From positions 1 through 14,291 of the forward strand of contig LSSK01001216.1 in the NCBI GenBank assembly GCA_001969505.1: a stretch of 14,291 nucleotides of DNA, read 5' to 3'. The notes under the pieces are model-generated. The model searched no databases and was not told the DNA's origin. It saw only the letters and a list, made by a program, of their open reading frames with translations. Source of the DNA: Zancudomyces culisetae. Its lineage: Eukaryota > Kickxellomycota > Harpellomycetes > Harpellales > Legeriomycetaceae. The translations under genes and the position numbers were made by a program. Shown here one piece after another: positions 6,638 through 14,291 of the stretch (position 1 is the first letter of the stretch; every line of letters starts with the position of its first letter).

Positions 6638-7975
6638 CTAAATCGGACCAGACTTGTACTTTGGGATATTCCTCCTAGAATATATTCGCAGTGTCACGGT
6701 GATTATAGTGCATAGCGCATAAGCACAGCCCGCAATTATTATCAGTGCAGAATAGCTGCGTTTGTGTCCAATTTTATCAAATACAAGACCAAGCAGAGGC
6801 CCAACGCAAAGATTTGCAATCCCATATGATATATATACAAGGCCGTTTACTTGTGGTAGTTTATCTGGTTTGTAGTTATTAGCAAGCAATATTGGAATAA
6901 GACCAAAAGGAGCAGTAGAAAAACACCCTGCAAACGCCGCATAAATGACACCGGTTACTACAGAAGAGCTTAGATACCATAGGGTCATAGTGGCTATAGT
7001 GATTGCTAGACTAGTAAATATCATTATGTTAACTGGTCCAACCCTATCTGTGATCAGCCCGTAAATTATTCTGCAAATTGTTAAAAAACCACAGATAATC
7101 ATCGCCATATTATAAGCTATTGATGGAGACACACCCAAGTCAAGCAAACTTGAGGGAAAATACATATTAATTGTTGTGAACCCTGCCTGCGTACAGATTG
7201 CAATCCCCAAGTTTAATAATAGATATTTATCACTGATCATCTTTATATCAACAATCTTTTTTGTAGGTTTAAACCCTGGTGGCCCTTTCATAAGCAAATA
7301 CGCGATTCCTCCACCAAAAATATTTATAAATCCTAAAATTCGTGCTGTCCATGAAAATCCGATGTTTCTAATAGATGCTGATGCTATAGGAACCATAATA
7401 ACTCCACCTATACTTCCTCCCATAAACATTAAATTCATTGCAAGTGACCTTTTCTTGTTGAACCATAGAGATACTGCTGTTATAGCACAATTTGCTTCTA
7501 ATGCAGCACCAATGCCTGTAATAGCTCCCATTGTCAACGCCAATTGCCATATTTCCGTAGAAAACGAAGCCAACACATATCCTAATACACTCAATATCAT
7601 ACCTACCAAGACAGTCCTCTTGATTCCAATATATCGCATTATTGGACCTGCTATTATCCCAAAGAAAAGGGAGCATGTTGATGTTGTAGTTCCTATCCAT
7701 GCAATCTTACTTGCATCATCGTGCACGAACATTACCTTTAGATAATACGCTTGAAAACCCCCAAGTGTATTAAAACCCCCAAATGTTACAAAATATATCA
7801 AGAAACCTGAAGCCAGTATTGCCCAGGAATACCCCCCATCTTTTGTAAAGGCCTGATCGTTTTTTTGATTTAACTCGATATCATTTTCGTTGTGGTGGGT
7901 TGGTTTGGGGGAAATGCAAACAGAGCTGCCTTCTTTCCTGAGCTGGTATGTAGTCTTTTCATTGAAAGCGGCCAT
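6638..7975 (-). CDS. MFS transporter, monocarboxylate-porter-like (MCH/MCT family)
   Basis: This 445-residue, intronless gene encodes a 12-helix plasma- or vacuolar-membrane carrier of the monocarboxylate porter type. The cytosolic N-terminus (1-45) leads into DGGYSW (46-51), the family's DGGYGW signature at helix 1 with Ser replacing the second-last Gly. WFNKKRSLAMN (171-181) matches the YFxKRRxLAxG loop after helix 4-5. GPPGFKP (231-237) sits at the central loop, RIIYGLITDRVGP (302-314) is the MFS loop 8-9 motif, and GPLLGLVFDKIGHKR (392-406) follows. Length and helix spacing are normal for a fungal MCH protein, although the central loop is short. Fungal members carry riboflavin (Mch5) or unknown substrates and often do not transport classic monocarboxylates, so the substrate is left open. 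The ATG at 7973-7975 has A at -3 and an in-frame N-terminal tail of usual length. Confidence 0.92.
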   Translation of the reverse strand: MAAFNEKTTYQLRKEGSSVCISPKPTHHNENDIELNQKNDQAFTKDGGYSWAILASGFLIYFVTFGGFNTLGGFQAYYLKVMFVHDDASKIAWIGTTTSTCSLFFGIIAGPIMRYIGIKRTVLVGMILSVLGYVLASFSTEIWQLALTMGAITGIGAALEANCAITAVSLWFNKKRSLAMNLMFMGGSIGGVIMVPIASASIRNIGFSWTARILGFINIFGGGIAYLLMKGPPGFKPTKKIVDIKMISDKYLLLNLGIAICTQAGFTTINMYFPSSLLDLGVSPSIAYNMAMIICGFLTICRIIYGLITDRVGPVNIMIFTSLAITIATMTLWYLSSSVVTGVIYAAFAGCFSTAPFGLIPILLANNYKPDKLPQVNGLVYISYGIANLCVGPLLGLVFDKIGHKRSYSALIIIAGCAYALCTIITVTLRIYSRRNIPKYKSGPI

Positions 7976-10070
7976 TGTATACTTATGTCACTTTAACTAG
8001 AAAATAGTCTTAATAAGCTGAACTGTTGCACAAAGTGTCTTTTTAGTAAGTATCGAGTATCATACTAGAACTTTTCTCCGCTTTCTCTATGCTTATCTGC
8101 TATAAATTAATGAATTAAATTGGCTTTATTTACAAAGTCGAAAGGGTTATTACTTGATATAAGGTTGAAGGAATCTGTGTTATCAGAAAAAAAAATTTTC
8201 TGGTTCAACCACTATCAGACAAGAGTGATTTATAGATTGTTGCAACTTTAGCCAAAAATTGAGTCAAGCCATCACTAACTAATACGATATTACTTGCTAA
8301 AAATGCGGATCAATGTGAAAATCACTGCCTATTATTCTTTTTGTAGTAAGAAACTAGATAATCCGTTGAAAAACCGAAACGAACAAAGAGTCACTTAGGC
8401 AAACTAAGGCCGTTTTTTCACAAGCTTAATTTTTTGTGCTTACTAATCAGTTTGAATTCGTTGCCTTTACGCCAATTATTTTTTACTACGGTCAACTGCT
8501 ATTTGAAAGTTTGGCCGTGCTAAGTGGAATCAAGAATTAAACCAACTATGAAATTTATTGTTGGATTGAGATATTTCCTAATGGTTTGATTATCACACGC
8601 CCAAAATTGTGTTTGGAATTAGCGAAAAGTTACTGATAATGACAAAATATCTATGAATATAAATTGAAATATTTTTCACGTAAACAAGCTGAATAAAATG
8701 TGAAAGATTTTGTAAAAATGCATTTAGAGTAGGTGGGTTACAAAGTTTGAAGCTTTTCTCAAGTTAGAAAGGCTACAACAATTGCCTAACTTGATACATA
8801 ATCCACAATTTACAGGTCAGTCTAAAGGATGAAATCAAAGCTTTTTCCAGAAAAAATCTAAACCATTACTACATTTTCAAATTTACGTTTGCTAATTTCA
8901 GGTAGCATGGCGGAAAACTAATTTATTGTTAACACTTGGAAGCGTTATGGTTGTGGAAGAGGTGATAAATTAAATGAGTAGTGTTGACTGATATCCGTTC
9001 ACGTGGGATTTTCGGAGCCTGAGTACCTTTTTGGGTAAATCTGGGTAACAGCAACTCTACCACCACATCTTGTAATATCCAATACAATTATTAATTGGTA
9101 GTTCGATCAAAGTTAAGAGACATGGTGGCGTTTTTTATGATAAAAATCGACAATACTGAATTACTGCTAGATGTTGCTAGTAGTAAATTAATCCACTGTT
9201 TTTGTTGCTTTGCTACAGAGACTTATTTAATTTATCAGTAAAAAAACAACAAAAGAAATATAAAGCCCATAGAACCGAATGTGTGATAACAAACTGGTTT
9301 TAGTGAAGCTGTAGGCGCACTTTATAGTCTAGTCAGCCAGAATTGGGATATTTCTTCTGTGTGTAATTATATTGCTTTATTTAGCTCCAGCTATTATTTA
9401 GTATGTTTGGTGTAAAAATAGACTTGGTAGCTCTTTGTGATATGAGATAGTATACATGTACATTATGTCAGTGTGTCAGTGTGGCTATGTATTGGCTAAG
9501 ATGAGGTTGAATGCGTTTTTAAAAAGTTGGATCGATTCCTCAGTATTGTAACACAACTTTATGTAATAAAAGTGATGAATGGGTACGTGTCAACAGAATA
9601 TGATGTAAAGTTGTTAAACCTCATGCTTGCCCTTTCTGCTTAAACTTACGCCACTCTATATAGTAATAAAAATAATTATCCCAGGCTAATTTACACATAC
9701 ACTTTCCCGTTTGTTCATGTTATTAATATTTGTAAACTATAAAGTTTAGCTAAAAAAAACAGCACATATGAGTATAAATAGTAACCGCTCCAACCGGCAA
9801 AAAAAAGTCAAAGATATATTTTGTCGGACCTATTTTGAGTGCTGCTTTGTTGGCGAGTAAAAAGTCACGAGATCTGGAAATTTGCGTGACATTGTCATTT
9901 TTTTCTCTATGCTCAAATCGCCGCGAATTTAAAATGAACCCTGAGAAAAAAAAACAAGAAAAAATAAATAGACCTGGTTTTCCACCCACCTTAACCTACT
10001 GATAATCGACATCATTGGTATATTAGTATAGAATTGCACAAAGAAGCTACCAATTTATGGGTCATCCAAG
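7976..10070. other. Intergenic region between the transporter and ATG4
   Basis: No gene is supported in these 2.1 kb. They form the divergent promoter space of the minus-strand transporter and plus-strand ATG4. A nested inverted repeat lies at 8163-8210. From about 8730 to 9240 the plus strand has several short open stretches broken by stops, which could be a decayed coding sequence, but I cannot name it. At 9750-9989 both strands are open for about 75-80 codons, and the plus strand carries TATAAATAG at 9774-9782, too far from ATG4 to assign with confidence. Confidence 0.5.
8163..8210. repeat. Nested inverted repeat
   Basis: GGTTGAA (8163-8169) pairs with TTCAACC (8204-8210), and inside it CAGAAAA (8184-8190) pairs with TTTTCTG (8196-8202) around five As. 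The arms are uneven (14 nt against 1 nt between the two stems). Its role is unknown; it could be a transposon scar or a chance structure. Confidence 0.6.
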
Positions 10071-10074
10071 ATGA
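10057..10074 (+). promoter_or_regulatory. 5-codon upstream ORF overlapping the ATG4 start
   Basis: ATG at 10057 encodes MGHPR, and its TGA (10072-10074) overlaps the ATG4 start codon as ATGA. The upstream ATG has T at -3 (weak context), the main ATG has A at -3 (strong), so leaky scanning or termination-reinitiation could set ATG4 output. This assumes the transcript starts upstream of 10057. Confidence 0.4.
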
Positions 10075-11892
10075 GTGAGGAAGGTAGTCAAAACAGAGAT
10101 GACCACAAGGCAAGCGAACTTCGCGCTGAGGGAGATGTGGACGCTGACAAAAAGCTGAAAGCAGGTAATGTATATATATATCTGCTGCCTTATTGGTAAA
10201 GGCAGAATATGTAGATTTACAAGAAAACCACGCTAAAATTAGGATTTTCAAATGATATGGGTAACATAAAAGTCAAAGTGTCAAACACATTGAGGGAATA
10301 TTACAACTATACGGCAGAAAACATCAGTGCTATACTTGATGGACGGTACTTTGGGACATATCCAGGTATGGAATTCATCCTTGATTCTTTTCATCTGATT
10401 TAAAAATAGAATAAAAACTAGTAAATGGAGTCTAAAAAGAACTACAATAAAAAAATAATAGATTTTGTTATAATACTTGGGAATGAGTACAAGCGGGAGA
10501 AAAAGAGCGGAAAGGAAGGCGCAGATGCAAATATCAATACGAACACTAACATTGGTGAAATGGAAGAAACAGTCGACGGGATAGAGCGCGAAAGAGCCAA
10601 AGGGAACAAGGGGGCGGAAACACCAACGAAAAAGATGGCGAAAATCATAGGACTCAATTCAGGACTCGAGAACTACCCAGAAAAGCTCAAAACCGAAATA
10701 GAGAGCTTTATATGGTGTACATACCGATACAACTGCGAGTCTAGAAGGAAGGAAGAAAATGGCGAAGGTTTTTTTACTACTGACGCGGGTTGGGGATGTA
10801 TGTTGAGGGCAGGGCAGTCACTTATGGCTCAGGCACTTCAACATCATCATTCTGGTAGAGGTATATTATTCACTATAGTCAAAGGAGTTTTATTGTATCA
10901 CGTGTAGTTGTATGAGTGGGCGTTATTGGATATAAGGTTGACGAACTCAAAATGAAAATCTACAATCTTAAGATGATTTGATTCCACACCTATAGATTGG
11001 CATTTTTCATGGGAGAATGCTGATAAACGGTATAAATATTTACAGGTAAGTTTAATGTGGTGAAACTATAACGAGGATGATTAGTTGTTATTGAAAAACC
11101 AAATAGCTGACCCAATGTTTGTACTTGGTGTAGATTTTGGAAAGGTTTATCGATGATACGAATGAAAAAGGTATATACTCAATCTACAACATGGCTCAAG
11201 CAGGAAAAAGCCAAGGAAAGCACGCCGGAGAGTGGTATGGGCCATTTGGAACTGCCAACGTACTCAAACAACTGGCGGACTCGGATCCAAAGTTTTCACC
11301 CCGAACATACGTCACTTCAGATGGAATAATCCAGGTACAGGATCTGGTTACTCTTGAAGAAGGAGTTACTATGGAAGAGCTGTTTAAAAGACAACCAGAG
11401 CAAAAGGTGAAAATGGAACCTACACTGATTTTAGTAGCTACAAGGCTGGGTATTGATCGAGTAAACCCGATTTATTTCAGATTTATCAAAACGTGTTTGT
11501 CATCAAAATTGTGTGTAGGAATTGCTGGTGGAAAACCCTCGTCAGCGCTATATTTCATTGGGTTTGAAGGCGACGATTTAGTATATCTGGATCCCCACTT
11601 CAACAAGCCAAAAATAAATAGGCGAAATAGCTATAGCGAATATAATTCAGCCGATGTTGCTTCATATAGGTGCTCGGAAATGAAGAAAACTCATATAAGC
11701 AGGATTGACCCTTGTATGTTTGTAGGCTTTTATATAGATTCGGTAGATTCCTTGCTGTCTTTGTACCTCACATTGAAGCCCTTTGAGTCTGTGGTCATAT
11801 TATCTACTGAGCCACCGGTCTGTGAGGTTGGGGCAGGAACTAGTGTAGATGATTTGGGTGTGTTGAGTGGTGGCGATGACGATTCTTTCTAA
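10071..11892 (+). CDS. ATG4: Atg4 cysteine protease (autophagin), five exons
   Basis: The product is the cytosolic C54-family protease that trims the C-terminus of Atg8/LC3 before lipidation and later removes Atg8 from phosphatidylethanolamine. I join exons 10071-10164, 10243-10365, 10462-10860, 10996-11045 and 11134-11892 (1,425 nt, 474 residues plus TAA); every junction is GT-AG and keeps frame. VIILGNEY (75-82) matches the family's PVWILGxx[15 protein letters not shown] (178-190) holds catalytic Cys185. The split codon Asp206 restores GRDW as in animal ATG4, and exon 4 (17 codons) supplies the linker to ILERFID. GEWYGP (254-259), [14 protein letters not shown] (353-366) and YLDPH (373-377) follow, giving Asp375 and His377. 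A charged low-complexity insert (about 83-145) is specific to this protein. The tail is acidic (GGDDDSF). The exact N-terminus is the least certain part: the frame stays open to 10032. The rest is firm. Confidence 0.93.
10165..10242 (+). other. ATG4 intron 1 (78 nt, phase 1)
   Basis: The donor GTAATG follows GCAG and the acceptor is AATTAG, with CTAAA just 5-6 nt upstream as a possible branch point. Removing it joins ...KKLKA-G-FSND in one frame. It contains in-frame stops. Confidence 0.75.
10366..10461 (+). other. ATG4 intron 2 (96 nt, phase 1)
   Basis: The donor GTATGG follows CCAG and the acceptor is AATAATAG. Of the AGs in reach, only this one keeps frame with phase 1 and leaves the conserved VIILGNEY intact. 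The ATG at 10425 lies inside this intron and is not the start. Confidence 0.75.
10861..10995 (+). other. ATG4 intron 3 (135 nt, phase 1)
   Basis: The donor GTATAT follows GGTAGAG and the acceptor is CCTATAG. The split codon G/AT gives the Asp of GRDW, a motif conserved in ATG4 proteins, which strongly supports both boundaries. Confidence 0.9.
11046..11133 (+). other. ATG4 intron 4 (88 nt, phase 0)
   Basis: The donor GTAAGT follows ACAG and the acceptor is GTGTAG, with a good branch site CTGAC at 11107-11111. The join ...[12 protein letters not shown] matches the family. Confidence 0.9.
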
Positions 11893-13754
11893 AGTTAGTT
11901 TAATATGGCTAATTTTGTATACTTTAGCATTTCATTTCTTGGCAATCGGTTTTATATACTGATTGATATCATTATACTTTGACAGGTAATAATACTGCCA
12001 CTTGTTTCAGATTGGTCTCTTTATTTTCTAGTTTCATAACATTTCAGATTAGTAAATGGATTTTAGCAGTGAAGATTCCTTTCGTTTCTAGCCATGCGAC
12101 CGCTATATTCTAGTATGTTAGGTTTTAAGCTACCAATCATTAAACATTTCTCTCAAACCTTCTAGAAAAGTAAAAGATAATGAAAGAGCAATCAAATTTC
12201 AATGTTACTGAATGAGAACAACTAGTATAAATATAAGAATACTAACTTGCATGCTAATTTAATTTTTGTATATCTCATCCCAAATAAAGTCGCACTAGAA
12301 TATAAAATGCATTCATGATCTCTACCGAGACTACAGCACTAGCAGGGCTTCATTATTGATACCTAAATGTAATTTTTGGTAAAATGAAATAAGTCATTGG
12401 TTCAATTGTTGGGCCTGGAGTATTGAGTGTCATTTGTATTTTAAGTTTTACATTTGCTGGCCATTATCAAATGCAGGAATCTAGGTCATTTAGAAAAATG
12501 TTTAATTAGTATTTCGTTATATTAACCTTCTATTAAACTCGAATATACCTTTGGGAAGGACATTTAACCAAACAAGCTTTTAAAAAAAAATAAGCACCAC
12601 TTGTAACCCTATACTATCAAATTCAATGTTATTATGAGTACTCCCCTTGCACAAATTATTAAACTATGTTTATATGGCAATATGAACTATACTGAACGAA
12701 GATTTCCTTTAACGTTGATGGTTAATATAACTAACCCTCAATTGTATATGTAAAGTGTAGCGAGTTCAAGAAATAAGTGAAAGAACATTTGTTACAATCA
12801 ATAAAACACCAGACCATGAGTTTAACAAGTGATAGTCGCGTACCTAACTTGTCACAATTGGCTATTAAAACAATTTACTTAATCTGTATTGGGGGAATAC
12901 AAAACCAATTGGGCAAAAACAAGCGATCTAGATGAACAAGCAATTCTGATGTCTAACCCAATACACTAATATTATACATACTTACACACGAACGTGCTTT
13001 TTCTATAGGCTGCTCTGCTTTAACAACTTTTTTTTATTCACTAGTAGCTCTTCTTGTTAGAATTAGGAGGTTCAAAATACGATATAATTTTCAGAATACC
13101 TTTAACGACTTATGGTAGCCATTTTGTGTATCATTTATAAGAGCAAAAAAAGCCAAGTAGCCATATTTACCCATTCCAAGTGCAAGCCCAGGGTAAATGC
13201 AGAGGAAAGAAAACAAAATTTTTGGGTAACATTTTGTCTTTGAATTATTCACCTGTTGCATTTTCCTTTCAGCACGATATAATTCGTAACCTTTTAATTT
13301 GATGGTTTTAACAACCGAATAATAGAAAAATGTTTGTGAAACGTTCAAGAACACTGAATAACGTTTAATACTTTAATTAGATAGAAAAGTGAGTGACGTT
13401 ACAACCTCAAGTAGGATATATTATTTTTTTGATTTGTCTATAATCTTTAGACAATACTACAGATACCATAAAGGGGAAAAATTTAGTCAGCCCAAAAACA
13501 ACTAGTTATTTGAAAAAGTAAAATAGTTGGGGGTAAGGTAAAAGTCATCAAAACAAAGCAATTACCTTGAACTTGTATTAATTATAAAACTAATTTCACC
13601 TCTAGCACAATAAAAACGAGCAAAAATAATCGACAAAAGATTTCGGATTTAGAAATAAAATTAATTTTTTAGCCTGGATGATAAAAGAACATTGACCAGA
13701 AATCACAACGAGAATTTAAAAAAAGGCAGATAGAGACAAGGTGGGAAAACAACG
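11893..13754. other. Intergenic region between ATG4 and MON2
   Basis: This 1.9-kb AT-rich spacer holds the ATG4 3' flank and the MON2 promoter. The only coding-like feature I see is the minus-strand open stretch at 13091-13354, listed separately. I see no RNA gene, clear repeat or transposon end. Confidence 0.55.
13091..13354 (-). CDS. Possible orphan exon of an unidentified membrane protein
   Basis: An 87-codon open stretch with no ATG at its 5' end is preceded by a possible acceptor (ATTCAG, exon from 13353). It includes KTIKLKGYELYRAERKMQQ and, further on, a hydrophobic segment with CIYPGLALGMGKYGYLAFF. Possible donors are CAG|GTGAAT (intron from 13252 downwards) and AAG|GTATTC near the end. 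Such a long open stretch is uncommon in DNA this AT-rich, and the peptide looks natural. I cannot link it to a start, an end or a family. It could be one exon of a small gene, a relic, or chance. Confidence 0.22.
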   Translation of the reverse strand: MFLNVSQTFFYYSVVKTIKLKGYELYRAERKMQQVNNSKTKCYPKILFSFLCIYPGLALGMGKYGYLAFFALINDTQNGYHKSLKVF

Positions 13755-14291
13755 ATGAGTGGAGCGAGCATGTATTTAGTAAAAGAGCTACAAGGGCTCT
13801 CTACAGAAACCAGAAAGAAACATCCCGAAATTAAAGAAGCGGCTGATAGACTAATAAAACTTATTCAGGAAAGCAATAGCAAAAATGCACATGACATTGC
13901 AGAGGTCTTGACGAAAAATGAGGGAATAACAAAACCCTTTTATCTAACTTGTGGAACGAAAAATCCCAAGCTAATATGTTTGGCATTGGGAAGTCTACAA
14001 AACATGATTGGAATCAAGGCAATTCCGGGAGGGGAAAGCGTCGAATTAGTCGGGAAGCTTGCAGAAATAAGCGCGAACGGATTGGAAGTGCAGGTCAAAA
14101 TAATCCAGACGATCCTTCCATTGGTTACTAACTATAAAGAAATCAGGGGAGATTCTATGATAAAAGTGATAGAGCTATGTTTGGGAATGAGAAAGACAGG
14201 AAATAACAGTATAGTATATAATACAGCATCGGCAACCTTGAGGCAGGTGATAATGATAGTATTTGATAGAACTAAATTGAAAGAAATAAAA
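13755..14291 (+). CDS. MON2: Mon2-like trafficking scaffold, N-terminal part (runs off the window)
   Basis: From the ATG at 13755 all 179 codons are open to the last base, so the gene is cut by the window end. The start MSGAS, the helix TRKKHPEIKEAADRLIKLIQ (about 19-38), PFYLTCGTKNPKL (about 63-75) and the stretch NTASATLRQVIMIVFDR (156-172) match the N-terminal DCB region of Mon2 better than that of Sec7/BIG/GBF ARF exchange factors. Mon2 is a large peripheral scaffold, usually over 1,500 residues, related to Sec7 proteins but lacking the Sec7 catalytic domain. It acts at the trans-Golgi and endosomes with Dop1 and the flippase Neo1. The ATG has A at -3 and aligns with the family start. No intron appears in the visible part. 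The remaining doubt is whether a Sec7 domain follows. Confidence 0.9.
   Translation, partial: MSGASMYLVKELQGLSTETRKKHPEIKEAADRLIKLIQESNSKNAHDIAEVLTKNEGITKPFYLTCGTKNPKLICLALGSLQNMIGIKAIPGGESVELVGKLAEISANGLEVQVKIIQTILPLVTNYKEIRGDSMIKVIELCLGMRKTGNNSIVYNTASATLRQVIMIVFDRTKLKEIK

Noticed and set aside
7176-7745. 189-codon plus-strand ORF (and a 110-codon minus ORF at 7368-7700)
   Set aside because: Both lie inside the clearly coding transporter gene in other frames and resemble no protein.
10012-10251. 79-codon minus-strand ORF
   Set aside because: It is antisense to ATG4 exons 1-2 and has no family resemblance. The same applies to the minus-strand ORF at 10442-10657.
13949-14131. 60-codon plus-strand ORF
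   Set aside because: It is an alternative frame within MON2.
1-14291. CRISPR arrays, bacterial operons, riboswitches, replication origins
   Set aside because: No regularly spaced repeats occur, and the spliced genes and Pol III tRNA pair show eukaryotic nuclear DNA. AT-rich stretches alone do not support an origin call.

Overview
The window looks like nuclear DNA of an AT-rich fungus. Three things support this: a five-exon ATG4 gene with short GT-AG introns of 78 to 135 nt, the 5' part of a MON2 gene, and a fungal-type monocarboxylate-porter-like MFS transporter. Intergenic spacers are long and very AT-rich, and they carry transposon remains. An early-diverging lineage is plausible, but that is a guess from composition and layout; nothing here fixes the species.

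Layout. Positions 1-462 hold the 3' end of an LTR retrotransposon: internal tail, polypurine tract and a 253-bp LTR. It stops 7 bp before a tRNA-Asp(GTC) gene (470-541), which is followed after only 7 bp by tRNA-Glu(TTC) (549-620) and a single T-run terminator. A foldback or MITE-like element with long imperfect inverted repeats covers about 783-1533. From 1534 to 4948 I see mostly non-coding AT-rich DNA with one frameshifted coding-like fragment (3306-3624).

On the minus strand, 4949-5515 encodes a small secreted protein made of three 48-residue repeats. Each repeat has multibasic Kex2-like sites and a long run of X-Pro dipeptides, and a good TATA box lies upstream. This is the most interesting gene in the window: its layout is that of a fungal Kex2-processed repeat protein (KEP), possibly a peptide signal precursor. 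Next comes a stop-bounded fragment with a NACHT/STAND-like Walker B motif (5905-6219, minus), then an intact 445-residue MFS transporter (6638-7975, minus).

After 2.1 kb of spacer, ATG4 runs on the plus strand (10071-11892, 474 residues, catalytic Cys185/Asp375/His377), with a 5-codon upstream ORF whose stop overlaps the start codon. A 1.9-kb spacer with one possible orphan exon (13091-13354, minus) separates it from MON2, which begins at 13755 and runs off the window end with 179 codons visible.

The genes do not form one pathway. ATG4 (autophagy) and MON2 (trans-Golgi/endosome traffic) are both membrane-traffic housekeeping genes that happen to be neighbours. The left half is an accessory region shaped by mobile elements, the tRNA pair, a fast-evolving secreted repeat gene and a decayed NLR-like fragment.
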